Both the position numbers and the translations under genes were made by a program. Source: Eubacteriales bacterium (lineage in GTDB: Bacteria > Bacillota > Clostridia > Lachnospirales > Lachnospiraceae). From it: a stretch of DNA of 64,000 bases. Positions 15,450-23,643 of this stretch are shown piece by piece; the stretch's first letter is position 1, and every line of letters begins with the position of its first letter. The notes beneath the pieces were generated by a model. It was given only the letters and a program-made list of their open reading frames with translations, searched no databases and was not told the origin of the DNA. The stretch lies in assembly GCA_030536575.1 (NCBI GenBank), contig JAUNPS010000016.1, positions 1-64,000 of the forward strand, given 5' to 3'.

Positions 15450-17699
15450 TTAATAAGTTAATCCAAAGTTTAATTCGTAATAATTTCCGGCAGAATCCCG
15501 ATAGGCGTAGGCTCTGCCGTTCTCATCTTTCAGAGAATCGGGCATGTAACGGTCTTTCGCATAGCCGGGAACGTCGTTCGGGCTGATGCACACGCCGTTT
15601 TGATCCACGGCCAGAACCTGGTCGTTCCGGGGCAATGTGACGGGCAGTTTTCCGCTGGGAGCAAACCGTCCCAAAAGGATATCCAGCACCGCGTCGGAGA
15701 ACGTGTCGAATCCGACGGTCAGCGCGTCCGCATAAGGCTCCACATTCCCCAGCATCCATGGCAGCGTGACGTTGACATGGGCAATGACTTTTCCACCGTG
15801 GGCGTGAACGGCGTCCGCAATTTCCGGGATACGGTTCGCGCCGGACAGGGTGGTTTCCAAATGGGTCTCGGCGGCAGGGCGGCCTTCTTCATCCACATTG
15901 CAGACGATTTTTCCGTCACAGATATCCAGCTCCAGATAGCCCGGCGTAGCGCTGAAATACTCGCCGGAAGAAGGCGTGAGCATCAGAAGCGCATAATCGG
16001 CCTGGCTGGGATCGTCTGTCAATGCCATGCCGCCAAGCAATTCCCGCAGAGCTTTCGTTGCGGCCGCGGCATTTTCCGATTGCTTGCAAAAAGCTTCTGC
16101 ATAGACCTTTTTCCCGGAGGAAAGGGGCAGCGTCCCATCATTTTTCAGAAGGACGACGCTCTTGCGGTGCGCATCCGCGGCATTGGCCCAGTCGGCAGGG
16201 GCAGCGACGGCTTTTACGGCATTTTCCGGATCCCGGTAGGGATTTTCAAACACGCCAAGCTGGAACAGGCTGGTCAGGGTGCGTGTGACGGCCTGATCCA
16301 GGGCTGCATCGGTCAGTGTGAGATCTTCTTTCGTGAAGCCGTCGGGAATCGGATGCGTCTCGTAGTACCCGTTCGAAGCCCTGGCGTAGGCTTCTTTAGC
16401 CAGTTCCACGTCCGGCATGCCGGAGATGATATCGGTTCCGGTGTGATTGACCGCGAAGCCGACACGCTCCGGCAGGTCGAGCTGTTCCACGCCCCAGGCC
16501 ATGTTGTGAAGAATGCCGGTGTCGGAATTGATGTACCCGGTAAAGCCCATCTGTTCCCGGAGCAATTTGCCGATAAAGGGTTCGTTGTAGGCGAACCCAT
16601 AGGGCTGCATCTCCATGGAAGCGCCGTTTCGGTCTGTCTGCGGTGCGCTTTTGCCTGCGGCGGGTTTGGCGTAATAAGGCATGATGGAAGCAGCATTGCA
16701 GTCCACCGCTTTCTGGAAAGGCGGCAGATGATAGGTTTCCAGGCTGCCTTTGGTGGGGTAGACATTCCACTGGCCCGCCTGGTAATGGGGATCGAAGCCG
16801 TTCTCACGGGCTCCGCCGCCCGGAAAATGCTTGATCGTCAGGGCAATGCCGTCGGAAGTGACGCCTTCGTCGCTTCCCTGAATCCGTGGGATAATGTGTT
16901 CCAGAATCTCGGAGATCAGCGCGGGATCTTCGCCGAAGGTGCCGTAGCTGCGCTGCCAGCGGGGATCGGTCAGGACGTCCGCCATATACATGTAGCCTTT
17001 TTTCATTCCCACGGCGTCCCATTCCCGGCGGATGCAGTCCGCCCATTCATCGGTAATGTGGATGCCGTCGCCAAGGACTGCGGCGGCGATGCCAAGGGTG
17101 CCGGGCCAGGCGGCAAAGACGCCTGCGGCGTCGTTCATGCCGAAGACGAGTTCGCCGTTTTCGTTCCGGGAGTTAGACAGGACGAGGGCGGGGACGAAGT
17201 GGGGGCAGGCTTCCGCGGTGGCCTGGAGCTGGTTGATCCAGTCGGCGAGGTCGTTGGGCGCGGGATTGTCCCGCAGGATGAAGTACCGCTGCCAGAGCTT
17301 TTGGATGGCATCCGTGGTGCCGGGCAGGATCTGGCTCCCGAAGATGCTTTTCATTTGAAATTCTGCTTCGTCCAGCAGCCCGGTTTCGTCGGTTTTCGGT
17401 TCGGCCGGGATTCCTCGCTGTGCGTACAGGGGATTGGGGGTGTGGGCGTAAATGCCCATCCGGGCCTGAGAGATGAAAAGCTGGCCCATTTTTTCCTCTG
17501 GGGTCAGGATTTTGACATAGGCTTCGGCGCGTTCCTGGGGGCTTTTGCGCCAGTCGTTGACGGCGGTTACGTTTCCGGAGCCGTCAATATCTTTGAAAAA
17601 CAGGCCGTCCTGGCAAAGGATTCTGCGGGATACGGTCCCGATGACGGGGCTGCCGGCGGATGCGGTATATTGAACGGTTTCCGATGCTTTTTTCTGCAT
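15450..17699 (-). CDS. Glycoside hydrolase family 3 enzyme
   Basis: A 749-residue GH3 enzyme, most likely a β-glucosidase or exo-glucanase. The TIM-barrel domain has LTIKHFPGGGARENGFDPH and the nucleophile Asp in YINSDTGILHN (about residue 393). The second α/β sandwich domain starts near HRKSVVLLKNDGTLPLSSG. There is no signal peptide, so it acts inside the cell on imported oligosaccharides. The C-terminus (YYELNFGLTY) is the usual GH3 end. It is transcribed alone from its own promoter. Specificity (gluco-, xylo- or N-acetylglucosaminidase) cannot be fixed from motifs alone. Confidence 0.9.
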   Translation of the reverse strand: MQKKASETVQYTASAGSPVIGTVSRRILCQDGLFFKDIDGSGNVTAVNDWRKSPQERAEAYVKILTPEEKMGQLFISQARMGIYAHTPNPLYAQRGIPAEPKTDETGLLDEAEFQMKSIFGSQILPGTTDAIQKLWQRYFILRDNPAPNDLADWINQLQATAEACPHFVPALVLSNSRNENGELVFGMNDAAGVFAAWPGTLGIAAAVLGDGIHITDEWADCIRREWDAVGMKKGYMYMADVLTDPRWQRSYGTFGEDPALISEILEHIIPRIQGSDEGVTSDGIALTIKHFPGGGARENGFDPHYQAGQWNVYPTKGSLETYHLPPFQKAVDCNAASIMPYYAKPAAGKSAPQTDRNGASMEMQPYGFAYNEPFIGKLLREQMGFTGYINSDTGILHNMAWGVEQLDLPERVGFAVNHTGTDIISGMPDVELAKEAYARASNGYYETHPIPDGFTKEDLTLTDAALDQAVTRTLTSLFQLGVFENPYRDPENAVKAVAAPADWANAADAHRKSVVLLKNDGTLPLSSGKKVYAEAFCKQSENAAAATKALRELLGGMALTDDPSQADYALLMLTPSSGEYFSATPGYLELDICDGKIVCNVDEEGRPAAETHLETTLSGANRIPEIADAVHAHGGKVIAHVNVTLPWMLGNVEPYADALTVGFDTFSDAVLDILLGRFAPSGKLPVTLPRNDQVLAVDQNGVCISPNDVPGYAKDRYMPDSLKDENGRAYAYRDSAGNYYELNFGLTY

Positions 17700-17779
17700 G
17701 GGAGTAACTCCTTTTTTGAGATGTTGTTGTGAGACGATATTCTTCTGAGGTGCAGCACATTGAAGATTTTCTGGGGCAA

Positions 17780-17808
17780 ATTGTACTATAAAGCGTAATG
17801 GGAGTCAA
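17780..17808 (-). promoter_or_regulatory. Promoter of the GH3 gene
   Basis: On the minus strand TTGACT (17808-17803), a 17-bp spacer and TACAAT (17785-17780), about 80 bp before the start codon. Confidence 0.7.
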
Positions 17809-17870
17809 TTAAAATACAGGGTACATTTCTAAACATTTCCGAAACATTTCAGAAAAAATTCCTGCCGCGG

Positions 17871-18305
17871 TCAGATGTTCTTCCGGTGTTCAAGAACGGA
17901 GAGCGCCCATCCGGCCAGGACGGCAAGGATCAGAAGCAGGCAATAGATTTTCAGGTCGACGCAAAACAGCACGGACTGGCGGAGGCGGGAATAGAGTTTC
18001 CAGTGGTAGAGGGCGAAGCAGAACAGGACGACGGCGGCGCTTTGGAGAAGCCAAGCCGCTTTCGGGCTGAGTTTTTCGGAAATGTGGAAGTGGCTGGCTG
18101 CCGGGAGGAGCAGGCACCAGAAGGCGAGCAGGCCCAGGTGCAGCCAACTGAAGGACAGGGAGGTACTTGGGCGGTACATCCAGTATTCGAAGAGGAAGCA
18201 GGGGAGAAGGAGGAGAGCCGAGCGCAGGAAGGCGGAGGGGAAGCTTTCCGGGCGGGGGCAGGTGCGGGGGCGGGTGGGGAGTGTGAAAAGGGGGTGGTTT
18301 TTCAT
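17871..18305 (-). CDS. Small four-helix membrane protein, unknown function
   Basis: A 144-residue protein with four hydrophobic segments: SAFLRSALLLLPCFLFEYW, WLHLGLLAFWCLLLP, WLLQSAAVVLFCFALYHW and IYCLLLILAVLAGWALSVL. The N-terminus is proline- and arginine-rich. The ATG at 18305 is preceded by GGAGG at a good distance. It follows the DUF4364 gene by 41 bp on the same strand, so the two are probably co-transcribed. I do not recognise a family. Confidence 0.6.
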   Translation of the reverse strand: MKNHPLFTLPTRPRTCPRPESFPSAFLRSALLLLPCFLFEYWMYRPSTSLSFSWLHLGLLAFWCLLLPAASHFHISEKLSPKAAWLLQSAAVVLFCFALYHWKLYSRLRQSVLFCVDLKIYCLLLILAVLAGWALSVLEHRKNI

Positions 18306-18346
18306 GGGAAATCCTCCGTGGGGTGTAAAGATTGATAGGGGCAATT

Positions 18347-18859
18347 TTACTGCAATTCTTCCATAATCACCTGATAAATTTTCTGGCACTTCTGTTCCCA
18401 GTGGTCGCACATGGCAATCGCCTGCTTCCGGTCCGGAACCGTGACCGTCAGATCGATCAATTCTCCTTTCCGTTCTTTCACCACACAGTGGACGGAATAT
18501 TCCCCATTCGTATTTTTATAGTAGTCCGCTTTCACGGCCGCTTCGTTGCGCAGTTCGAGCTGGTTGTTCCGGAGGTAGTCGTCGATATCCTGGCGGATGG
18601 CGGACGGGATTTTGTTCTGGAAGTAGTCCAGGGTGCCGGTGCCGGATTCGGTGATCTGGTACTGGGAACTGTTGCGCACGGTTTTGACGGCAATGAGTTC
18701 GGCTTCCAGCAGCTCGTTGATGGCCTGCTGGAGGGTGAAGTAGGTGGTATAGCCCTGCTCCAGGATGAAGGAGGAGAGCTGGCCGTTGGTCAGCGGAAAA
18801 TTGACGTTTTCCAGCATGTAAAGCACGATGAGTTTGTAGAGTGTCAATGGCTCTGCCAT
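18347..18859 (-). CDS. DUF4364 family winged-helix regulator
   Basis: A 170-residue protein typical of clostridial DUF4364. The N-terminal part is a winged helix (LYKLIVLYMLENVNFPLTNG, then TLQQAINELLEAELI) and the C-terminal half is a mixed α/β domain (IDLTVTVPDRKQAIAMCDHW). It is thought to be a transcription factor, with no target known here. AGGAGGTG lies 7 bp before the start. It was once about 15 bp behind the radical SAM gene; a 142-bp mobile element now separates them. Confidence 0.85.
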   Translation of the reverse strand: MAEPLTLYKLIVLYMLENVNFPLTNGQLSSFILEQGYTTYFTLQQAINELLEAELIAVKTVRNSSQYQITESGTGTLDYFQNKIPSAIRQDIDDYLRNNQLELRNEAAVKADYYKNTNGEYSVHCVVKERKGELIDLTVTVPDRKQAIAMCDHWEQKCQKIYQVIMEELQ

Positions 18860-18891
18860 AATTACACCTCCTGACTAACTAACTAAGCGTC

Positions 18892-19033
18892 GTTACTGTT
18901 CACTCGTACCTCGTTCCAGTAACGATTCACAGGCTCATTTTAAGTTTTGCTTCGCAAAAGAGCCTGTTCACACCTGAATCATGTTCTTACGTACCTGAGC
19001 AGCGAAGTGCTCAGGTACTGTCTGAATAGTAAC
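18892..19033 (-). mobile_element. 142-bp miniature transposable element, copy 1
   Basis: Terminal inverted repeats GTTACTGTTCA (18892-18902) and TGAATAGTAAC (19023-19033, one mismatch) enclose 142 bp. The direct repeat TAAGCGTC flanks it on both sides (18884-18891 and 19034-19041), a perfect 8-bp target duplication. It lies inverted relative to copy 2. It covers the last codons and stop of the radical SAM gene (stop at 18968). It has no coding capacity of its own. Its sequence can fold into three hairpins. Confidence 0.95.
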
Positions 19034-19951
19034 TAAGCGTCCCTGCCAGGTGCCCCGTTCTTTCATTTCGTGGTGAATCTGGTTCAGGACTGCGGTTTTT
19101 CGGGTGCTCCACAAGGGGGCGATTAAAAGTTCTTTCGGGCCGTCGCCGGTGAGCCGGTGGACGGTGATGTCCGGGGACAGATGCTCCAGGCAGGCGATGA
19201 CGAGATCGACGTATTCGTCCTGGGTCATGACCGGGAAGCCGGGATCTTCGTAATAGGCGGCCAGGTCGGTTCCGGAGAGGACGTGGAGGAGCTGGAGCTT
19301 GATGCCCTGGATATCCGCATGGTTCAGATAGCGGATGGTTTCCAGAATGTCGTCCCGGCTTTCGCCTGGAAGGCCCAGAATCGTATGAACGACGGTTTCC
19401 AGGCCGCGTTTCCGCAGGCGGTCTTTCGCTTCTTCGAAGCAGGAGAGCGGGTAGCCGCGGCGGATGAAGGCCGCAGTGCGCGGATGGATGGTCTGGAGAC
19501 CGAGCTCCACGGAGACGGGTTTCTGGCGGTTTAGGTTAGCCAGGAGATCGCAGACGTCTTCGGGGAGGCAGTCCGGGCGGGTGCCAATGGAGAGGCCGAC
19601 GATGTCGGGGTGGCGGATGGCCTGGGTGAACAGGTCTTCCAGGTAGGGAGTCGGGGCGTAGGTATTCGTGTAGGCCTGAAAGTAGGCGATATAGTGTTTT
19701 GCGGGGAATTTGCCCGCGAGATTTTTCTTTTGCAGTTCGATTTGGGCCTGGACGGAGAGCTGCGGGGAGGCGGCGAAGTCGCCGGAGCCGCCCGCGCTGC
19801 AGAAGATGCAGCCGCGGGTGCCGAGATGGCCGTCGCGGTTGGGGCAGGTCATGCCGCCGTTCAGGGAGAGTTTGTAGATTTTTTCGCCGTAGCGTCTGCG
19901 CAGTTCGTAGTCGAGGGAGCGATAGGGCTTTTCACCCCACTGAGTTTTCAT
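18968..19951 (-). CDS. Radical SAM protein of the YtqA/YhcC (TIGR01212) family
   Basis: A 327-residue radical SAM enzyme. It starts MKTQWGEKPYRSLDYELRRR and carries the family's cluster motif in GMTCPNRDGHLGTRGCIFCS, followed by the barrel (VGLSIGTRPDCLP, VSVELGLQTIHPRTAAF, TVVHTILGLPGESRDDI). The substrate is not known. AAGGAG lies 9 bp before ATG 19951. The last 20 residues, after GRLV, are encoded by a transposable element; removing it gives the older ending GRLVS and stop. The core is complete, so the enzyme may still work with the altered tail. Confidence 0.92.
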   Translation of the reverse strand: MKTQWGEKPYRSLDYELRRRYGEKIYKLSLNGGMTCPNRDGHLGTRGCIFCSAGGSGDFAASPQLSVQAQIELQKKNLAGKFPAKHYIAYFQAYTNTYAPTPYLEDLFTQAIRHPDIVGLSIGTRPDCLPEDVCDLLANLNRQKPVSVELGLQTIHPRTAAFIRRGYPLSCFEEAKDRLRKRGLETVVHTILGLPGESRDDILETIRYLNHADIQGIKLQLLHVLSGTDLAAYYEDPGFPVMTQDEYVDLVIACLEHLSPDITVHRLTGDGPKELLIAPLWSTRKTAVLNQIHHEMKERGTWQGRLVTIQTVPEHFAAQVRKNMIQV

Positions 19952-20050
19952 AAGCGTGACTCCTTGAAAAATGCTAGTACCATCATATCATCAAACCCCG
20001 CGGATTTCAACCGCTTACCACTTCCTTTTTCGCTCCTGGAATGTTATAAT

Positions 20051-20192
20051 GTTACTGTTCAGACAGTACCTGAGCACTTCGCTGCTCAGGTACGTAAGAA
20101 TGTGATTCAAGTGTGAGCAGGCTCTTTTGCGAAGCAAAACTTAAAATGAGCCTGCGATTCGTTACTGGAACGAGGTACGAGTGAACAGTAAC
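20051..20192 (+). mobile_element. 142-bp miniature transposable element, copy 2
   Basis: Perfect 11-bp terminal inverted repeats, GTTACTGTTCA (20051-20061) and TGAACAGTAAC (20182-20192). The 8-bp target duplication GTTATAAT is at 20043-20050 and 20193-20200. Hairpins: GTACCTGAGCA with its complement (20066-20093), GCAGGCTC with GAGCCTGC enclosing an inner TTTTGC/GCAAAA stem (20117-20155), and CGTTACTG with CAGTAACG (20160-20193). It faces copy 1 across the radical SAM gene. It inserted into what looks like a promoter. Confidence 0.95.
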
Positions 20193-20194
20193 GT

Positions 20195-20200
20195 TATAAT
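20195..20200 (+). promoter_or_regulatory. Duplicated -10 box at the element edge
   Basis: TATAAT lies in both target-site duplications (20045-20050 and 20195-20200). The left copy keeps an extended TGT. The right copy is now about 50 bp before the small gene at 20250, but its old -35 region is replaced by the element. Confidence 0.4.
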
Positions 20201-20249
20201 GAAGTTATCACTCCGGGCGCGAAGCGCCCGTTCACCTGGAGGAACCGCC

Positions 20250-20480
20250 ATGAAACTCACCGAAAAACAGCAGGAACAGCTCACCCTTGCCATCCAGGCT
20301 GGCATCTGCGCCGCCGTCCTTCTCTTCACCACAAAGTCCTGGGTGACCGACCAGCGCAAATCCGCGAAAAAACAGCGGAAGCTGACCGAGAAACAGCAGA
20401 AAAACCTGGGAAAATTGGACTATCAGTACCAGAAAAAGCTTTTAAAGCAGGAATATCGGAAAAAATTGGGAAAGAAATAA
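20250..20480 (+). CDS. Small Lys/Gln-rich membrane-anchored protein
   Basis: A 76-residue protein with one hydrophobic segment near the N-terminus (LAIQAGICAAVLLFTTKSW) and a long charged helix of Lys, Gln and Arg (KKQRKLTEKQQKNLGKLDYQ) that probably forms a coiled coil in the cytoplasm. TGGAGG precedes ATG 20250. I do not recognise a family. A 142-bp mobile element lies directly upstream and may have changed its expression. Confidence 0.6.
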   Translation: MKLTEKQQEQLTLAIQAGICAAVLLFTTKSWVTDQRKSAKKQRKLTEKQQKNLGKLDYQYQKKLLKQEYRKKLGKK

Positions 20481-20573
20481 ATTGCGGCCTGGGATATCCT
20501 ATGATACAATAGCGGTTAGCAAATCTTTAGCACCCACGCGGACACTTGATGCGCCAAGCAGGAAGGAAAGACT

Positions 20574-21929
20574 ATGAGCATACGAATCAAAAACGGACAC
20601 GTGATCGACCCGGACACCAGAAAAGACGGCATCTATGATATTCTGGTGGAAGACGGCCTGATCAAAACCGTCGCCCCGTCCATCGAAACCGAAGCAGACC
20701 AGACCATCGACGCCTCCGGCTGTTATGTCATGCCAGGCCTGATCGATCTGCACGTACACCTGAGAGATCCGGGCCTCACTTATAAAGAAACCGTGGAGAC
20801 CGGCGCGGCGGCTGCGGCCCACGGCGGTTTTACCACGATCGTGGCCATGCCGAATACGAAGCCGGTCATCGACGACGAGCATAAAGTGGCCTTCGTCCAT
20901 AACAAAGCCAGGGGCTGCACCCCGATCCATGTCCTCCAGGCCGGGGCCGTGACGAGAGGGCAGAAAGGCGAAGAACTCGCCGACATTGAAAATATGGCAA
21001 AAGCCGGTGCGCCGGCCATCAGCGAAGACGGAAAATCGGTGATGAATTCCGCGCTTTACCGGAAAGCCATGCGGATTGCGAAAGAATGCGGCATTCCGGT
21101 GCTGGCCCATTGCGAAGATATTAATCTCGTGGAGGGCGGCGTGGTAAACGCAGATGAAAATATGAAGAAACTGGGCCTGAAAGGCATCAGCAATGCGGTG
21201 GAGGACGTGATCGTCGCCCGCGACATCCTCCTTGCAAAAGAAACCGGAGTAAAACTCCACCTGTGCCATTGCTCCACCGCCGACAGTGTAAAAATGGTCG
21301 AGGAAGCGAAAAAAGAGGGCATCGCCGTCACCGCGGAAGTCTGCCCCCACCATTTCACCCTTTCCACCGACGACATTCCGGGCCCGGACCCGAACTATAA
21401 AATGAACCCGCCCCTGCGTTCCAGACAGGACGTGGAAGCCCTGCGCCAGGGACTGAAAGCCGATATCATGGACGTGATCTCCACCGACCACGCGCCCCAC
21501 AGCGCAGAAGAAAAGAGCCGCCCGATCACGGAAGCCCCCTTTGGGATCGTTGGCCTGGAAACCTCCGTGGCCCTGACGATCACCGAACTGGTGGAACCGG
21601 GCATCTTAACGCCCATGCAGATGGCGGAAAAAATGAGCTACAATCCGGCGAAAGTCCTGGGAATCGACAAAGGCTCCCTGGCTGAAGGAAAAGCCGCGGA
21701 TATCACCATCATTGACCCGGAAGCAGAATACGTGATCGACACATCCGCATTCCGCTCCCTTGGAAAAAATACGCCGTTTCACGGAAAGAAAGTCAGGGGC
21801 CTGGTAAAAGCCACGATTTCCGACGGGCAGATTGCCTATCTGGAAAGCGCTGACCGCCGCCCTTATGCCGTCCGGCCAAAGGCGGACGCCAAACCATTGC
21901 CGAAAAAACAGGAGGAAGCACAAGCATGA
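20574..21929 (+). CDS. pyrC: Dihydroorotase
   Basis: A 451-residue class I dihydroorotase, third step of pyrimidine synthesis (N-carbamoyl-aspartate to dihydroorotate). Zinc ligands are visible in LIDLHVHLRDPG, in the second His pair of TAEVCPHHF and in STDHAPHS. About 15 extra residues at the C-terminus (AKPLPKKQEEAQA) go beyond the usual end. AGGAAGG lies before the start. The stop overlaps the pyrF start by 4 bp (ATGA), so translation is coupled. No PyrR-type attenuator was seen in the short leader. Confidence 0.95.
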   Translation: MSIRIKNGHVIDPDTRKDGIYDILVEDGLIKTVAPSIETEADQTIDASGCYVMPGLIDLHVHLRDPGLTYKETVETGAAAAAHGGFTTIVAMPNTKPVIDDEHKVAFVHNKARGCTPIHVLQAGAVTRGQKGEELADIENMAKAGAPAISEDGKSVMNSALYRKAMRIAKECGIPVLAHCEDINLVEGGVVNADENMKKLGLKGISNAVEDVIVARDILLAKETGVKLHLCHCSTADSVKMVEEAKKEGIAVTAEVCPHHFTLSTDDIPGPDPNYKMNPPLRSRQDVEALRQGLKADIMDVISTDHAPHSAEEKSRPITEAPFGIVGLETSVALTITELVEPGILTPMQMAEKMSYNPAKVLGIDKGSLAEGKAADITIIDPEAEYVIDTSAFRSLGKNTPFHGKKVRGLVKATISDGQIAYLESADRRPYAVRPKADAKPLPKKQEEAQA

Positions 21930-22852
21930 TTCAGAAATTAATTGCAAACATCCAGAAAACCCACGCCCCCATTGTCGTAGGCCTTGACCCGATGCTGAAC
22001 TACATTCCCGAACACATCACGAAAAAAGCCTTCGCGGAATTCGGGGAAAACCTGGAAGGGGCCGGAGAAGCGATCTGGCAGTATAATAAAGAAATTGTGG
22101 ATCACACCTACGACCTGATTCCGGCGGTAAAGCCGCAGATTGCCATGTACGAGCAGTTTGGCATTCCGGGCCTTGCGGCCTTCAAGCGGACGGTGGACTA
22201 CTGCAAAGAAAAAGGCCTGGTCGTGATCGGCGACGTGAAACGGGGCGATATCGGTTCGACCTCTGCCGCCTATGCCACCGCCCATCTGGGAAAAGTACAG
22301 ATTGGGAGCAAGGCCTATGCCGCATTTGACGAAGATTTCGCGACCGTGAACCCCTACCTTGGTTCCGATGGCGTAAAGCCTTTCATCGAAGTCTGCAAAC
22401 AGGAAAAGAAAGGCCTGTTTATTTTGGTTAAAACCTCAAATCCGTCCAGCGGCGAATTCCAGGATCAGCTCATTGACGGCAGGCCGCTCTACGAACTTGT
22501 CGGCGAGAAAGTTGCCGAATGGGGCGTGGACTGCATGGGAGAGGACTACAGTTATATCGGCGCGGTTGTCGGCGCGACTTATCCCGAAATGGGAAAAGTA
22601 CTGCGTAAAATCATGCCGAAATCCTTCATCCTGGTGCCGGGTTACGGCGCGCAGGGCGGAAAAGGCGCCGATCTGGTGCATTTCTTTAACGAAGACGGCC
22701 TGGGCGCGATCGTAAATTCCTCCAGAGGCATCATTGCCGCCTACAAACAGGAGAAATACGCCAAATTCGGGCCGGAGCATTTCGCGGAAGCCTCCAGGGC
22801 CGCCGTGGAAGATATGGTAGAAGACATCGACAGTGCATTAAGAAATCGTTAG
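21926..22852 (+). CDS. pyrF: Orotidine 5'-phosphate decarboxylase (long form)
   Basis: A 308-residue OMP decarboxylase of the longer bacterial subfamily, last step to UMP. Active-site pieces are VVGLDPMLNYIP, GDVKRGDIGSTSAAYA (the Lys/Asp charge network) and LVKTSNPSSGEFQD. It overlaps pyrC by 4 bp and ends 11 bp before pyrK. The length separates it from the 230-residue type found in Bacillus. Confidence 0.95.
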   Translation: MIQKLIANIQKTHAPIVVGLDPMLNYIPEHITKKAFAEFGENLEGAGEAIWQYNKEIVDHTYDLIPAVKPQIAMYEQFGIPGLAAFKRTVDYCKEKGLVVIGDVKRGDIGSTSAAYATAHLGKVQIGSKAYAAFDEDFATVNPYLGSDGVKPFIEVCKQEKKGLFILVKTSNPSSGEFQDQLIDGRPLYELVGEKVAEWGVDCMGEDYSYIGAVVGATYPEMGKVLRKIMPKSFILVPGYGAQGGKGADLVHFFNEDGLGAIVNSSRGIIAAYKQEKYAKFGPEHFAEASRAAVEDMVEDIDSALRNR

Positions 22853-22863
22853 GAGAGCAGGCT

Positions 22864-23643
22864 ATGCCGGAAAAATGGAAAGAGACCGCGCGGATTATCC
22901 AGCGGGAATGTATTGGAGACGAAATTTACAGCATGTGGCTGGAAACAGAGGAGATTGCCCGCAATGCGGTGCCGGGGCAGTTTATTTCCGTTTACTGCCG
23001 CGACGGGAGCAGGCTTTTGCCAAGGCCCATCAGCATTTGCGAGATTGATGAGAGGGACCGCACCCTGCGGCTGGTATACCGGGCCGTGGGAAAAGGAACG
23101 GAAGAATTTGCGGAGCTTTCGGAAGGGGAGTATCTGGAGATTTTAGGCCCTCTGGGAAACGGATTTCCGTTAGACCGCTGCGGGGAGGGGAAGAAAGCCT
23201 TCCTGATCGGCGGCGGCATCGGCATTCCGCCGTTGGTGGAGCTGGCGAAACAGTTAAAAGGGGAAAAGCAGATCATCCTGGGCTATCGGGACGAGCGGTT
23301 CTTGGATGATGAGCTGGAGTATGAAGGAAGCGTGTACGTTGCGACCGAAGACGGCAGTTACGGGACGAAGGGCAATGTCCTGGACGCCATCCGGGAAAAC
23401 GGCCTGACCGCAGATGTAATTTATGCCTGCGGCCCCACCCCGATGCTGCGTGCCCTGAAATCGTATGCGGAAGCGGAGGGCATCGAGTGCTGGCTTTCCC
23501 TGGAAGAGCGGATGGCCTGCGGCGTGGGGGCCTGTCTTGGCTGCGTCTGCAAATCCACGGAAATCGACCCTCATTCCCAAGTTCACAATAAACGCATCTG
23601 CAAAGACGGCCCGGTCTTCCGGTCTACGGAGGTGGAATTATGA
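22864..23643 (+). CDS. pyrK: Dihydroorotate dehydrogenase electron-transfer subunit
   Basis: A 259-residue FAD and 2Fe-2S protein that passes electrons from PyrD to NAD+. The FAD site is in LLPRPISICEID, the NAD site in AFLIGGGIGIPPLVELA, and the cluster cysteines are in ERMACGVGACLGCVCK plus a later CKDGPVF. It overlaps pyrD by 4 bp (ATGA), as expected for subunits made in equal amounts. Confidence 0.95.
   Translation: MPEKWKETARIIQRECIGDEIYSMWLETEEIARNAVPGQFISVYCRDGSRLLPRPISICEIDERDRTLRLVYRAVGKGTEEFAELSEGEYLEILGPLGNGFPLDRCGEGKKAFLIGGGIGIPPLVELAKQLKGEKQIILGYRDERFLDDELEYEGSVYVATEDGSYGTKGNVLDAIRENGLTADVIYACGPTPMLRALKSYAEAEGIECWLSLEERMACGVGACLGCVCKSTEIDPHSQVHNKRICKDGPVFRSTEVEL

Noticed and set aside
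15600..17732. 710-residue open frame on the plus strand
   Set aside because: Antisense of the GH3 gene; the GH3 catalytic motifs on the minus strand are unmistakable.
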